Assembly (NCBI RefSeq): GCF_018283675.1
Contig: NZ_JAGVRK010000001.1
Span: 3,224,001-3,288,000 of the forward strand
Reading direction: 5' to 3'
Length of the DNA stretch: 64,000 bases
Source: Metabacillus flavus
Lineage (GTDB): Bacteria; Bacillota; Bacilli; Bacillales; Bacillaceae
Part shown: in pieces, positions 8,699-17,786 of the stretch
Layout: each line of letters begins with the position of its first letter
Position numbering within the stretch: position 1 is the first letter of the stretch
Position numbers and translations under genes: made by a program
The notes under the pieces: generated by a model
What the model was told of the DNA's origin: nothing
The model's database searches: none
Seen by the model: only the letters and a program-made list of their open reading frames with translations

Positions 8699-9406
8699 AT
8701 GGAATTTCCAAAACTAGACCCAGTGAAACGTTCTAGAGAGTTTAATACATATGATGCTTCAATTAGAAGCAGAGTGGTTTTTGAGTATCTATTTAAATCA
8801 AAGACCCATCGTTGGATAGATGAACACATAATTGGCTTAAACCCAATTGAAAGCCGTGGGTATCAAGCGATGGGCATTCTCCACCATATAGGACTGAAGG
8901 ACAAGCACAAAGGGATATTTGAGGGGTATAACATTAAAGAAGCAATAAACAGATTGAGAGGGCAAGCGAACGACTTTCAAATGGTAATAGAAAGCCTAGA
9001 ACAGTTTGACAGTAATGGAGTTCAGCAAAGAAGCTTAGAAACGACTATTGAGATTGACATAGACGCAGAGCAATCAGAAGAGGAAGAATATCATAAAGAT
9101 GGGGCTTCTACTTACTATTACGGTAAACGTTATGAGAGAAATCCATATAATCGAGCAAAGGCGATTGAAATTCATGGACTGAATTGTGCGGTATGCGGGT
9201 TCAACTTTGAAAAGGTATATGGAGAACGAGGCAAAGACTTCATAGAGATACATCATATAGAGCCATTAAGCACGGTGAGAGAAGAAGTTATTATCAATCC
9301 TGCTACAGACCTTGTCCCTGTTTGTTCGAACTGCCATAGGATGATTCACAGAAGAAAAGATAAGGTGTTGAACATAGACCAACTAAGAGAAAAAATGCGT
9401 AGATGA
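8699..9406 (+). CDS. HNH endonuclease family protein
   Basis: 235 residues. The C-terminal third is an HNH domain: a zinc-type CAVCGF pair, the EIHHIEPL histidine motif, then DLVPVCSNCHRMIHR with the second CxxC and final His. The N-terminal part has no recognised fold and an acidic stretch (EQSEEEEY) before the nuclease domain. The ATG at 8699 is chosen because AAGGAG lies nine bases upstream; an in-frame ATG at 8603 has no site. HNH enzymes of this form occur in restriction systems and mobile elements. Here it stands alone with its own terminator. Confidence 0.83.
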   Translation: MEFPKLDPVKRSREFNTYDASIRSRVVFEYLFKSKTHRWIDEHIIGLNPIESRGYQAMGILHHIGLKDKHKGIFEGYNIKEAINRLRGQANDFQMVIESLEQFDSNGVQQRSLETTIEIDIDAEQSEEEEYHKDGASTYYYGKRYERNPYNRAKAIEIHGLNCAVCGFNFEKVYGERGKDFIEIHHIEPLSTVREEVIINPATDLVPVCSNCHRMIHRRKDKVLNIDQLREKMRR

Positions 9407-9466
9407 AACATTAGGTCAGAGACTCTTTTGGATTTTTGAAAGAGTGAGAGGGAAAGAATCCATTGA

Positions 9467-9500
9467 AAAACACCATCAAAATACTGATGGTGTTTTCTTT
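9467..9500 (+). terminator. Terminator of the HNH gene
   Basis: 12-bp perfect stem (9467-9478 with 9485-9496), 6-base loop, T-rich stem end and tail. Confidence 0.88.
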
Positions 9501-9513
9501 GTAAGATATTCTC

Positions 9514-9542
9514 TTGACATATATATAATAATACGGTATATT
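9514..9542 (+). promoter_or_regulatory. SigA-type promoter
   Basis: TTGACA (9514-9519), 17-base spacer, TATATT (9537-9542). The only downstream gene on this strand is the helicase-like gene starting at 9958, which would have a leader of about 400 nt. Confidence 0.7.
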
Positions 9543-9957
9543 GATAGATACACGTCTCTTAAGTAAAAAAATATATACTCCTAGCTATAATCCTATTATA
9601 AATCCATGGGCTGTCGTTTGTCAACAGATTTATTCAATATAGAAGAGTGTAATTAGTTGAGACTGTAAATCTAAATGCGAAAGGAGAAAGAGATACAATC
9701 ACACTACCTTATATCGAGCCGTTTTGCGTACTTTTTCGGCTAGGCTTTAACAAGCGCTTTTTGCTTGTTAAAGGATGGTGATAAAAAGTACATAGTGTAC
9801 TGGCGATTGTGCACTTTTAATCTATTTCTTTTAAGAGATAGAGCTTCAAACCCTTGGTACATAAGGGGTTTTGATGAACTTCTGCACTTTCGCACATTTA
9901 ATAGCAGCAAATCAAGTAAAAGGGATAGCCATTTAAAAAATGAGAGGTATGAAGAAT
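9543..9957 (+). other. Hairpin-rich leader upstream of the helicase-like gene
   Basis: No convincing gene. Several dyads follow one another: AGCCG/CGGCT (9717-9741), a perfect 11-bp stem (9745-9755 with 9763-9773, 7-base loop), AGTAC/GTACT (9787-9801), and AAACCCTT with AAGGGGTTT (9848-9871). This could be a riboregulator or attenuator, a replication origin, or the site of a counter-transcript. A 71-codon frame starting at 9765 crosses these hairpins and is not accepted. Confidence 0.5.
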
Positions 9958-11202
9958 ATGAAAGAAATAACAGTTATTGATTCTATCATGGGTAGCGGAA
10001 AGACATCTTGGGCAAAGGGGTACATGTTAAAACACAATAAAAGTAAAAGATTTTTATACGTATCTCCATTTTTAGATGAGATACATAATAACATCTTGGT
10101 GGACTGCCCATTCCTTAATGAACCAGATAGCAGTTTAGGTAAAGGAAGTAAGCTGAATCATTTCAAAGAACTAGTAGCGAGTGGCAAAAGTATCGTTACA
10201 ACTCACGCTTTGTTTAGGCTGTTTGATGAAGAGGTTATTGCATTACTGGAGGATGCGGGGTATGTGCTGATTCTAGACGAAGTTGCAAATGTGATTGAAG
10301 ATTTAAATAAGATTTCCAAACATGATATTGACATTCTTCTAGAGACTAAGATGATTAAGGTCAACGAAAATAGACAAGTAGTATGGTTGGCTGAAAACTA
10401 CAACGGAGTATTTGATGGAAGATACGCCAATATTAAATACCATGCTGAACTAGGTAACATCTATCTCCATAGAAAGTCGTTGCTGTTTTGGACTTTTCCT
10501 GCCAAGATTTTCAGCTTATTCGACGAAGCGTATATACTTACTTATCTGTTTAGGGGTCAAGTCCAAAGGTATTACTACGACTTATTTCAAATAGGATACA
10601 CCTACAAAAGTGTTTGCAGAATGGGAAAAGGATATATCTTGGTAGATTATAATCCTTTAACTGAAGAGCGAAATCAATTCAGGCAATTGATAAACATATA
10701 TGATGGCAAGATGAACAATAACTATGTGGATGGCGGAAAAGTAAAAGGTAATGAGTTATCAGCCACTTGGTTTCAAAGAGCCAGTAAAGAAACCGTAACA
10801 CGATTACAAAAGAACTTGTACGCATACTTTCGGAAAATGGGAAAGTCTAATGACAATCTTTGGACTACAAAGAAATCAATGAAAACTAAGCTTCAGGGCA
10901 GAGGTTATTCAAGGAAATTTATCGCATGGACAACTAGAGCAACCAATGACTATCAGGACACTCACAATTTAGCTTTTGCATATAATCTATACATGAAGCC
11001 TTTTGAAAAACAATTTTTCGAAGATGCTGGAGTTAAAGTCGACCAAGATTTGCTCGCATTGAGTGACCTATTACAATGGATATGGCGAAGTGCAATAAGA
11101 AAGCAGACTCCAGAACCGATAAACATATATATCCCAAGTGTGAGAATGAGGACACTGTTAGTGCAATGGTTAAACAACCAAGAGGTGAAATTTATTAGAT
11201 AG
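9958..11202 (+). CDS. SF2-helicase-like ATPase, probable island replication protein
   Basis: 414 residues. Walker A is near residues 8-17 (SIMGSGKTSW). A DExH-like Walker B (LILDEVA) lies near residue 103, and a late LLQWIWRSAIRK stretch resembles helicase motif VI (QxxGRxxR). This matches the outline of superfamily 2 proteins used as origin-binding or replication helicases in phages and plasmids. ATG 9958 has AGAGGT seven bases upstream; the in-frame ATG at 9940 lacks a site. The structured leader before it would suit a copy-controlled replication gene. The family call rests on three motifs only. Confidence 0.6.
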   Translation: MKEITVIDSIMGSGKTSWAKGYMLKHNKSKRFLYVSPFLDEIHNNILVDCPFLNEPDSSLGKGSKLNHFKELVASGKSIVTTHALFRLFDEEVIALLEDAGYVLILDEVANVIEDLNKISKHDIDILLETKMIKVNENRQVVWLAENYNGVFDGRYANIKYHAELGNIYLHRKSLLFWTFPAKIFSLFDEAYILTYLFRGQVQRYYYDLFQIGYTYKSVCRMGKGYILVDYNPLTEERNQFRQLINIYDGKMNNNYVDGGKVKGNELSATWFQRASKETVTRLQKNLYAYFRKMGKSNDNLWTTKKSMKTKLQGRGYSRKFIAWTTRATNDYQDTHNLAFAYNLYMKPFEKQFFEDAGVKVDQDLLALSDLLQWIWRSAIRKQTPEPINIYIPSVRMRTLLVQWLNNQEVKFIR

Positions 11203-11605
11203 CCTATAAGATACCGTACACGCATGTCAATAAAACGTACAAGTGAAATCTTTGATTAGCCTTATATCCAACAACAAACACAAACCGACTTAGGTAAACA
11301 CAAATAATGCTAATCAAGGATTGCACAATGCTTTCAATGGACAATGAATCATATATGTCTTTGGGAGACTGAAATGAGCTTTGGAATCATTCATCTAAAA
11401 GGATTGATGAATTGGATAACATACCATTGCTTACGCAATGCCCTGTATTAATTAACCTCTTATAGCTAAAAACGCACAAAGTCCTGTGTTACATCCACGC
11501 ATTCCGTTAAGAATCCTGCACCGTGCAAAATGGAAAAAAACCGCTTAAATAACAGGGTTTACACGTGTGTGTGACACTAATAAATATAATCAAGGAGTGA
11601 ACACC
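11203..11605. other. Intergenic stretch without a recognised gene
   Basis: About 400 bp, AT-rich, with only short open frames and no strong hairpin. Nothing firm is seen apart from the ribosome site of the next gene. Confidence 0.5.
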
Positions 11606-11797
11606 ATGAAAGAAAAAATCATACAGAATGATGAACTTTGGGAAAAAGCAGGAAAGGAAATTAGAGAAAAAATGCCCCAACATATCATTGAAAGGCTTGC
11701 AAGAGAGATATACAAGAGATATCCCTTTACACGAATCAAAGAAGATTCAGAATCGAGGAGTGAGCATAATGAAGGAAAGAATCACACACAACCCTGA
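11606..11797 (+). CDS. Small charged protein, first of a duplicated pair
   Basis: 63 residues, highly charged, with no known domain. The ATG follows CAAGGAGTGAACACC. The first ten residues (MKEKIIQNDE) resemble those of the next small gene (MKERITHNPE), and the ribosome sites are alike too, suggesting an old partial duplication. Its 3' end overlaps the next gene by 29 bp. Confidence 0.6.
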   Translation: MKEKIIQNDELWEKAGKEIREKMPQHIIERLAREIYKRYPFTRIKEDSESRSEHNEGKNHTQP

Positions 11798-11894
11798 GAT
11801 TGTTGAAAAGTATGGGCGAAGGCGATTCACAAAGCCTACTCTTCAAAGCCAATTGAAACGACGGAGGAAAGCAAAAAGACTCCATAACATCTAA
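11769..11894 (+). CDS. Small basic protein, second of a duplicated pair
   Basis: 41 residues with a strongly basic C-terminus (LKRRRKAKRL). The ATG follows GAGGAGTGAGCATA. It reads in a different frame from the overlapping upstream gene but starts with a similar decapeptide. Nucleic-acid binding is possible from the charge; function unknown. Confidence 0.55.
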   Translation: MKERITHNPEIVEKYGRRRFTKPTLQSQLKRRRKAKRLHNI

Positions 11895-12002
11895 ACGCTA
11901 TCCATCATCAGCGGTTTTGCTTTAGACACTGGAGAGTATTCCTATTTAATGTATTGAATCATCCATTTGAGACCATCTAATTTATAAAAAAGAGAGCCAG
12001 TA

Positions 12003-12575
12003 TCATTTAACTGTCTCTTTTTCTAGTTCACTTTTCTTTTTTGCTCTTATTAAAGTGCTTTTGGATATACCTGTAACCTCTTCGACTTGCTTGTATGAAC
12101 GTGTTTTCAATAATTCTAGAGCGTGTTGGACCTGCTTCTTGCTGAACTTATTTGGTCTACCTTCTCGATAATCAGGACGTTGCCTAGCAATGGCTTTACC
12201 TTCTTGTGTTCGTTCGAATATCATGTCTCTTTCGAACTCAGCGAATGAACTCAAAACACTGAAAGCTAATCTACCATGCGGTGTGTTTTCAATCAGACCC
12301 ATATTAAGGACGTGTACTTTAACCCCCTTATGGAAGAGCATTTTGATAGTTTCTATAGCATCAGAAGTGGAACGAGCAAATCTATCAAGCTTCGTCACAA
12401 CAAGAGTATCCCCTTCTTCCAATTTTTCTAACAAAATACTGAATTGTGGTCTATCCTTTTTTGTCCCTGTAAACTTCTCGGAATATATTTCTGGGCAACC
12501 TTCAGCTTTAAGAGCTTGCAATTGAACCTCCAGTTCTTGAGAGTAACTACTGACACGTGCATACCCATATTTCAT
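12003..12575 (-). CDS. Serine recombinase (resolvase/invertase family)
   Basis: 190 residues. The N-terminal catalytic domain starts YGYARVSS with the expected catalytic serine in the RVS motif. The conserved arginine region is [11 protein letters not shown], followed by the long helix near [15 protein letters not shown]-terminal helix-turn-helix ([21 protein letters not shown]) would bind the recombination site. ATG 12575 follows AGGAGAATTTTAA. It is full length for a small resolvase or invertase. No obvious invertible segment or res site was found beside it, so whether it resolves dimers, inverts DNA or is a passenger is open. Confidence 0.9.
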   Translation of the reverse strand: MKYGYARVSSYSQELEVQLQALKAEGCPEIYSEKFTGTKKDRPQFSILLEKLEEGDTLVVTKLDRFARSTSDAIETIKMLFHKGVKVHVLNMGLIENTPHGRLAFSVLSSFAEFERDMIFERTQEGKAIARQRPDYREGRPNKFSKKQVQHALELLKTRSYKQVEEVTGISKSTLIRAKKKSELEKETVK

Positions 12576-12699
12576 TTAAAATTCTCCTATTCTATTTCAT
12601 ACTTATGACCCTATGTTTTGATACCCATTCACACCTTGATTTTACTATCCCTTCAAATATGTGTCAAATTTCTTGAGTTATGGAAATAGTTCATAAAAA

Positions 12700-12735
12700 A
12701 GAAGCCGATTCATTACCGACTTCTTCTATTAAAAA
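12700..12735 (-). terminator. Terminator of the small zinc-ribbon gene
   Basis: On the minus strand AAGAAGTCGG pairs with a CCGGCTTCTT-like arm (one mismatch) and a run of Ts follows. It lies 45 bp past the stop of the gene at 12779. Confidence 0.6.
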
Positions 12736-12778
12736 CTTTACACAGTGATTGGGAATTGATATTTAATTCAGTTTATTA

Positions 12779-13036
12779 TTAATCTTCTATGTCAGGGTCG
12801 TATGAGTCCATAAACTCTACTTCTCCTCCGTTATCATTCATCCATTCGGGAGTATCAACATATTCCCAACATCCTTCACAAAATCCCTCACCACAAATAT
12901 CCCCATCTAATATTTGGTGACAGCGGATGCAGTTTTCAAAATCATTTTCTTCAATGCAATCATAGCAAACAACTTCACCACTAGCAGTGTATTTATATTT
13001 CTCTTTATCTTTATCACAAAATGGACACATCTTCAT
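12779..13036 (-). CDS. Small multi-CxxC zinc-ribbon protein
   Basis: 85 residues with four CxxC pairs: CPFC (residues 4-7), CYDC, CIRC and a final CGEGFCEGC, then a very acidic tail (EVEFMDSYDPDIED). This suggests two zinc ribbons or a LIM/RING-like knuckle. ATG follows AGAGAGGTAACATAT. Such proteins often act in protein or nucleic-acid binding, but nothing here says which. Confidence 0.65.
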   Translation of the reverse strand: MKMCPFCDKDKEKYKYTASGEVVCYDCIEENDFENCIRCHQILDGDICGEGFCEGCWEYVDTPEWMNDNGGEVEFMDSYDPDIED

Positions 13037-13212
13037 ATATGTTACCTCTCTTAGTAAGTGATTTTTGTAGACCGAGGAAGAGATTGAATATTTTTACTCA
13101 ATTGAAGACTACGTATGGTTTTGCTTCACATCTTGTATTCAATATAGATTTTAGGGACAAGTAAATCATCTTAATTAAATTATTACTAGCGAGTATCTCC
13201 CCACTTTGGTTT

Positions 13213-13797
13213 CTAATCAGATAAAGGCTTTACAGTAATATGTGGAAACTGAGTGCTGAGAACTTCAGTCATAAAGTAAAGACACACTTTCATGCCATCT
13301 CTCTCAGGGATAATATCTTTTAAGTAAATGGGTTTGTCCTCCTTATAATTCTCAGGTAACCATATTGTCACCGAAGATTCTTTGTTGTTTGCCTTCTCAA
13401 TAAAGGTATATCGCATACCTCCACCACTATGTGTATCAAAAAATTTATGTATTTTTCCTACTCTATCCCATGTTACTAAGGATTTAGTAAACCAAACCTC
13501 GTCCCAACATTTGTAGAAAGGGAAATGCGAAATCAAATGTCTTATAATTACAAACAGCTCTTTAACAAGAAGACCATCAATCTGCCCTCTTAATGATTCA
13601 ATAAATTCAGAAATAATTTTTAAAGGCTTATGGTGTAACAACTCAACATAGATACAAATAGCATCCTTTAGTCTTGAATACCTGTAATATGGGTTTTGTC
13701 CCCAGAATGCTTCTTCAAAGACTTCAAGAAAGATTTCATAAAAAGCATCATATGCTTGTTGCAGAAACATGTTTACACCATGTGATGTTTGCTTCAT
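13213..13797 (-). CDS. Hypothetical protein, 194 aa
   Basis: No family recognised. The N-terminal half is helical and aromatic; the C-terminal half has beta-like stretches (MRYTFIEKANNKESSVTIWL). No signal peptide, membrane segment or catalytic motif is evident. AAAGGGA lies upstream of the first ATG; a second ATG at residue 10 is possible. It stands alone in the island. Confidence 0.55.
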   Translation of the reverse strand: MKQTSHGVNMFLQQAYDAFYEIFLEVFEEAFWGQNPYYRYSRLKDAICIYVELLHHKPLKIISEFIESLRGQIDGLLVKELFVIIRHLISHFPFYKCWDEVWFTKSLVTWDRVGKIHKFFDTHSGGGMRYTFIEKANNKESSVTIWLPENYKEDKPIYLKDIIPERDGMKVCLYFMTEVLSTQFPHITVKPLSD

Positions 13798-14110
13798 ATT
13801 TCCAGTCCCTTTGAGTGGTTTACCTTATATTAACATTTCAAACAGTTTTTAACGAATACATCTAGTACATGAACAATAAAAAATCAAATATCTTGATAGT
13901 GACAAGTCCTTAAGAATAATAGAAAAACGTATGTTCTGTATAAGGTTTTAGAGTAGCATAGATTGTTATTGTGGACAGGGGGTGCTTTTCACCAAACGAG
14001 TGATTGAGCGCACAGGATTAGGAGGGAGCACTCCAATCCCCGCACTTTGAGCATTATCTTCAAGATAAAGGGAGGAATCATATTATCCATATGACTCCTC
14101 CCTTCCTTTA
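13798..14110. other. Intergenic stretch with a terminator-like hairpin
   Basis: About 310 bp without a gene. At 14066-14106 an imperfect long hairpin (GGGAGGA and TCCTCCC arms) would end transcription of the minus-strand gene at 14111. Otherwise no recognised element. Confidence 0.5.
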
Positions 14111-14419
14111 TTATGTATAGAAATCTTTCTTCGCTTTACTCAAGACATAATGGACACCTTCTCTAATCCATACAGAACGCTTAGAATCTTGCTTTGAACG
14201 TTCATGAAAATCATTGATTAGCTGGTTTGAAAAAATGCAAATAGGCTTTACAACTCTCCCCTCGCCTTGCTGCTCCTCCCTTCGATTAAAATCTTTTGAA
14301 GAAATCTTCATGTACCTCGTTTCTCCACTAACGTCAACGAGCATATGCATATATCTGGTATCGTTTTTTAAACAAGCATTTAATGCTTCTTTAATGAATT
14401 GCCTTTCTGCTTTAGACAT
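14111..14419 (-). CDS. Hypothetical protein, 102 aa
   Basis: Charged, soluble, helix-rich at the N-terminus (SKAERQFIKEALNACLKND). No family recognised. The ATG has a strong AAGGAGGTG ribosome site. Not linked to neighbours; downstream hairpin at 14066-14106. Confidence 0.6.
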   Translation of the reverse strand: MSKAERQFIKEALNACLKNDTRYMHMLVDVSGETRYMKISSKDFNRREEQQGEGRVVKPICIFSNQLINDFHERSKQDSKRSVWIREGVHYVLSKAKKDFYT

Positions 14420-14605
14420 CTTCCTACACCTCCTTATACATCAGGATAGTATTTCTAGGTAAAAAAGCATGTGTTTAAATGTAAAAAATATGTAAATATT
14501 ACTATTAATTACTAATTAATCCCCCTTCTCCCCCTTCAACAGCATATCAACGTGAGTGAATTATTTTATAGCGGGTAACGTTATTTAATGAAGGAGATGC
14601 GAAAA

Positions 14606-15037
14606 ATGAGGCAAAAACTTCCAACGACTGAACAAAGAAGTAAAATCATGAGTAAAATTAGAGGTAAAGGAACGAAACTAGAGGAAAAGGTTACCAAAGC
14701 ACTTTGGTGGAGAGGAATTAGATTTCGTAAAAATGTTAAAGGGCTACGTGGTACTCCAGATATTGCAATTAAAAAGTATAAAATAGTTATCTTTATTGAC
14801 TCCTGCTTTTGGCATGCCTGTGAAATACACGGTAATCGTCCTAAGAAGAACGTTGATTTCTGGAACAAAAAATTAGATAGGAATATTGAGAGAGACATGG
14901 AGGTTTCTGAATATTATCATAAAAAAGAATGGCATATTCTCAGAGTGTGGGAACATGAACTTAAAAAAGATACTTTTCCAGAGACCATTGAAAGAATATA
15001 TGATTTTATTAGAGATGCACAAATCAAAGAGACTTAA
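14606..15037 (+). CDS. vsr: Very-short-patch repair endonuclease (Vsr)
   Basis: 143 residues. Vsr enzymes nick beside T in T:G mismatches made when 5-methylcytosine deaminates, starting repair back to C:G. Seen here: the N-terminal SKIRGKGTKLEEKV helix, the GTPDIAI strand with the catalytic aspartate, the FIDSCFWHACEIHG zinc/active-site motif, and the following WNKKLDRN helix. ATG 14606 has AAGGAG nine bases upstream, while the ATG at 14588 overlaps that site. Vsr genes accompany C5-cytosine methyltransferases, which fits the methylase at 16065-17645. It opens the restriction-modification module. Confidence 0.93.
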   Translation: MRQKLPTTEQRSKIMSKIRGKGTKLEEKVTKALWWRGIRFRKNVKGLRGTPDIAIKKYKIVIFIDSCFWHACEIHGNRPKKNVDFWNKKLDRNIERDMEVSEYYHKKEWHILRVWEHELKKDTFPETIERIYDFIRDAQIKET

Positions 15038-15214
15038 GGTATGGGGTAGTATGCTTATATTAACCCCTTCTAGGTCTCCCTCTCTCTTCAGCTTTCACAC
15101 TAACACTGTGACAAAACAAATTCTCCCTCTCTATTTTAGGTTCTTTTAGATTAGTTACCCAGTTCTTCGGAAAAGTGGTATAATTACCCAGAATATTTCT
15201 ATAGGAGTGATTAT

Positions 15215-15994
15215 TTGACTATGCTACTTGATTCAACAGGAAAAGCTGCTTGGGAAGCTAGAAGCTCAGGAAACATCCATATTGCCGAGGAAGTCTATTA
15301 TCGGAACGCTAATTTTTTCTTAGATAGCAATTCCTCGATTAAAACTGATATTACCCAGAGTTTGAGCAGCATGCTCTGCCCCTTGGATTTCAGAACAAAA
15401 GGGGTTACAAGAACCGGCTTTTATCAAAAAAGAATAGGAGCACAAAAACTTAACAAGACTATTAAAAACCAACTAAAAACCAATATACCTAGCGTGAAAT
15501 TTGAAGTGGAATTTAAAGAAGGGGTATTTTTCGACACTCCCAGAACAGGTGGATTTGATTTCGCAATTTACGATGACCATTTCAACATCTTAAATTTCTG
15601 GAACTATTGTTTTGGTAGAAGGGCTATACATAACGGTAACGACCGTTGGACAGAAGAGTTAAATAAGCGAATCGATTGGAAAAACATCGCTACGACAAAT
15701 TCATTAGACCAGCTACCTATAGGAACAGATTTAGTAACCAAAAAAACCTGTCCTATCGTAATTGGGGAAATACAATTTGCGAACTGGGGATTGCTATACT
15801 ATGACATCTTAAAAGCTGTTCATATCGAACAATTTGTAGATATAGACTTACTTGTATATGTAACAGCTACGGGAGACTTAGCATCTTATATAAGTACAGG
15901 GACAGTTAATTTCAATAACGCCAAAGAAGCACTTGAAGAGATGAAAAATTCCATCAAAGTTCCAATATGGTTAATCGGGATTGATTTAACCTAA
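15215..15994 (+). CDS. Probable type II restriction endonuclease (BglII/BstYI-like fold)
   Basis: 259 residues. A candidate PD-(D/E)XK-type site is D172 ... E185-I-Q187 (GTDLV then IGEIQFANWG). The E-x-Q ending and the following LLYYDILKAV helix resemble the BglII active site (D, E, Q). The tail (VYVTATGDL, FNNAKEAL, VPIWLIGI) follows the same outline as the nuclease at 17787-18425. The TTG at 15215 is chosen because AGGAG lies seven bases away; an ATG two codons on is possible. It is convergent with the methyltransferase. Assignment rests on motif pattern and context, not on overall similarity. Confidence 0.65.
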   Translation: MTMLLDSTGKAAWEARSSGNIHIAEEVYYRNANFFLDSNSSIKTDITQSLSSMLCPLDFRTKGVTRTGFYQKRIGAQKLNKTIKNQLKTNIPSVKFEVEFKEGVFFDTPRTGGFDFAIYDDHFNILNFWNYCFGRRAIHNGNDRWTEELNKRIDWKNIATTNSLDQLPIGTDLVTKKTCPIVIGEIQFANWGLLYYDILKAVHIEQFVDIDLLVYVTATGDLASYISTGTVNFNNAKEALEEMKNSIKVPIWLIGIDLT

Positions 15995-16008
15995 AAATAT
16001 CCAAAGTC

Positions 16009-16040
16009 GAACCCCCTAACTTATATTGGAAGGGGGTTCT
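16009..16040. terminator. Bidirectional terminator between nuclease and methyltransferase
   Basis: 9-bp perfect stem, GAACCCCCT (16009-16017) with AGGGGGTTC (16031-16039), in the 70-bp gap between convergent genes. It lacks a long T-run. Confidence 0.65.
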
Positions 16041-16064
16041 AGGTTTGCAATACTATTGTAAAGT

Positions 16065-17645
16065 CTAAAGAACTTTTTTGACTCTTTTTATTACCTTCTT
16101 CATTGTAAAATACCCTTTTCTGATGGTCCGTTTCGATTTAGATTTTTCATGATTTTTTACTACACTAGCATGGTGTCTTCTCTTGTTTCTTTTATTTAGT
16201 GAACCTTTGGTTTGACGCTTTTGATTTTTTTGTTTGATGGAGAGTATGATACTGTTATCATTTAGTAAACCAACTTCAGTGTTCACAATGAAGTTCTTAT
16301 TAGTTTTGTTATTTAACTGATTGGTTAACGCCTTAATCTTCGAGACTAGTTGTCCATTAACTTCCTCAAGTTCTTTAATACGTTCTACATACTTATTCTC
16401 AATAGAAGAAACCTCTTCAGAGTAGAGCACTTTTATTTTTTTTCCCATCTTTTCAATAAGTCCTACAACTAGTGCATTGCCCATGCAAAAATATCTTGAC
16501 TTGTCAGGCATTCCTTCAGTCCAATTAGGTGGAAAATCATTTAACAATTCACATTCAACAGGTGTTAAGATTCTCAGCCTACCAGTTTCTGGGTCTCTTA
16601 CAACGTGAGTGCTTCTATTTTTAGTTCCTTCACTTGTCAACATCGTTCTAGCGGGGCTTTTTAAATCATCAGGAAAGCTCATTCCACCTTCGGAGTACAT
16701 ATATACATGACCATTGTTAGCCGTTCTCTCAACTTTTTTAGGTCCTTTCATATATTCAAACATTTCCAATGTGGATTTACCATTTCGTCCTATTTCATCT
16801 TCTTTGAGGAAATATTTATCTTCAATGGCCTGATGTTTTTTTCCTTCCACTAACACTTCACCTAGAGTTTTAGAAGAAATAGCGTCTGGAATTATTTCTT
16901 CTGTATAAAACTCCCCGTTCTTCATTATTCCTGAGTTTCTGAACGTAGCTATAAAAGTGTCCGAAATCTCGACTATATCTTGAGGAAGAACATCAGCAGA
17001 AGCGGGATGTTTCAAAGAAGACGCTTTAACCTTAAATTCTGATGAGAAAAAACCTTTTTCATGAAGAATTTCTTGATTTGAGTATTTCATTTGATTTGAA
17101 GCAAAACGAGTCGTATCTTTGTATGCAAATATGAATACCCTTCTCCTCTTCTGGGCAAATCCATAATCAGCAGCATTGATTACTCTCCATTCAACAAAAT
17201 ATCCAGCATTTCTAAAGCTAGCTAACATAATAGCAAAATCTCTACCACGTTGACTTGCGGGAGATTTCAATAGTCTATCTACATTCTCCAGTAAAACAAA
17301 GGTAGGTTTTCTGAAATTCACTATGTCCATTATCTCCCAAAACAATACTCCCTTTTTGCCCTTGATTCCAGATTCACCGTATAATGACCTAGCTACAGAG
17401 TAGTCTTGACACGGGAAGCCTCCTACCAACAAATCATGCTGTGGTACTGTATATTTCACCTTTGCTATATCTTCATTAGAATGCGTGCCTCTACCTGCAA
17501 AACGTTTTGCGTAACAATCAAATGCATGTTGAACTTTCTTGGAGGGCTCCCACTGATTACCCCATATTACATTAAATCCTTCGTTTCTTTCTAAACCTAC
17601 TCTGAATCCGCCTACACCTGCAAATAATTCCACTACATCTATCAT
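16065..17645 (-). CDS. DNA (cytosine-5)-methyltransferase with basic C-terminal extension
   Basis: 526 residues. C5-methylase motifs in order: I (ELFAGVGGFRVGLE, about residue 5), IV (GGFPCQDYSVA, catalytic Cys), VI (LLENVDRLL), VIII (QKRRRVFIF), a target-recognition region, and X (MGNALVVGLI). After motif X come about 120 extra residues: a coiled-coil-like stretch (ENKYVERIKELEEVNGQL) and a very Lys/Arg-rich tail, unusual for the family. ATG 17645 has AAAGGATG nine bases upstream. A promoter on this strand (TTTAAA, 17-base spacer, TATAAT) precedes it. It should protect host DNA from the two flanking nucleases; target sequence unknown. Confidence 0.93.
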   Translation of the reverse strand: MIDVVELFAGVGGFRVGLERNEGFNVIWGNQWEPSKKVQHAFDCYAKRFAGRGTHSNEDIAKVKYTVPQHDLLVGGFPCQDYSVARSLYGESGIKGKKGVLFWEIMDIVNFRKPTFVLLENVDRLLKSPASQRGRDFAIMLASFRNAGYFVEWRVINAADYGFAQKRRRVFIFAYKDTTRFASNQMKYSNQEILHEKGFFSSEFKVKASSLKHPASADVLPQDIVEISDTFIATFRNSGIMKNGEFYTEEIIPDAISSKTLGEVLVEGKKHQAIEDKYFLKEDEIGRNGKSTLEMFEYMKGPKKVERTANNGHVYMYSEGGMSFPDDLKSPARTMLTSEGTKNRSTHVVRDPETGRLRILTPVECELLNDFPPNWTEGMPDKSRYFCMGNALVVGLIEKMGKKIKVLYSEEVSSIENKYVERIKELEEVNGQLVSKIKALTNQLNNKTNKNFIVNTEVGLLNDNSIILSIKQKNQKRQTKGSLNKRNKRRHHASVVKNHEKSKSKRTIRKGYFTMKKVIKRVKKVL

Positions 17646-17786
17646 ATATGCGAACATCCTTTCGATGCATCAAAAACACTTTAATTTTTATTATAATGTA
17701 TTTATCTATTCTTTTAAATCTACAACACTTATTTCCAGAATGAAAACATGGTAATATATAACTATAACAATTTAGGAGGAAACATT

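Noticed and set aside
9765..9980. 71-codon frame upstream of the helicase-like gene
   Set aside because: It overlaps two strong hairpins and the helicase start, and lacks a credible ribosome site.
12003..12575. Invertible promoter switch next to the serine recombinase
   Set aside because: No convincing inverted repeat pair flanking an invertible segment was found within a few hundred bases.
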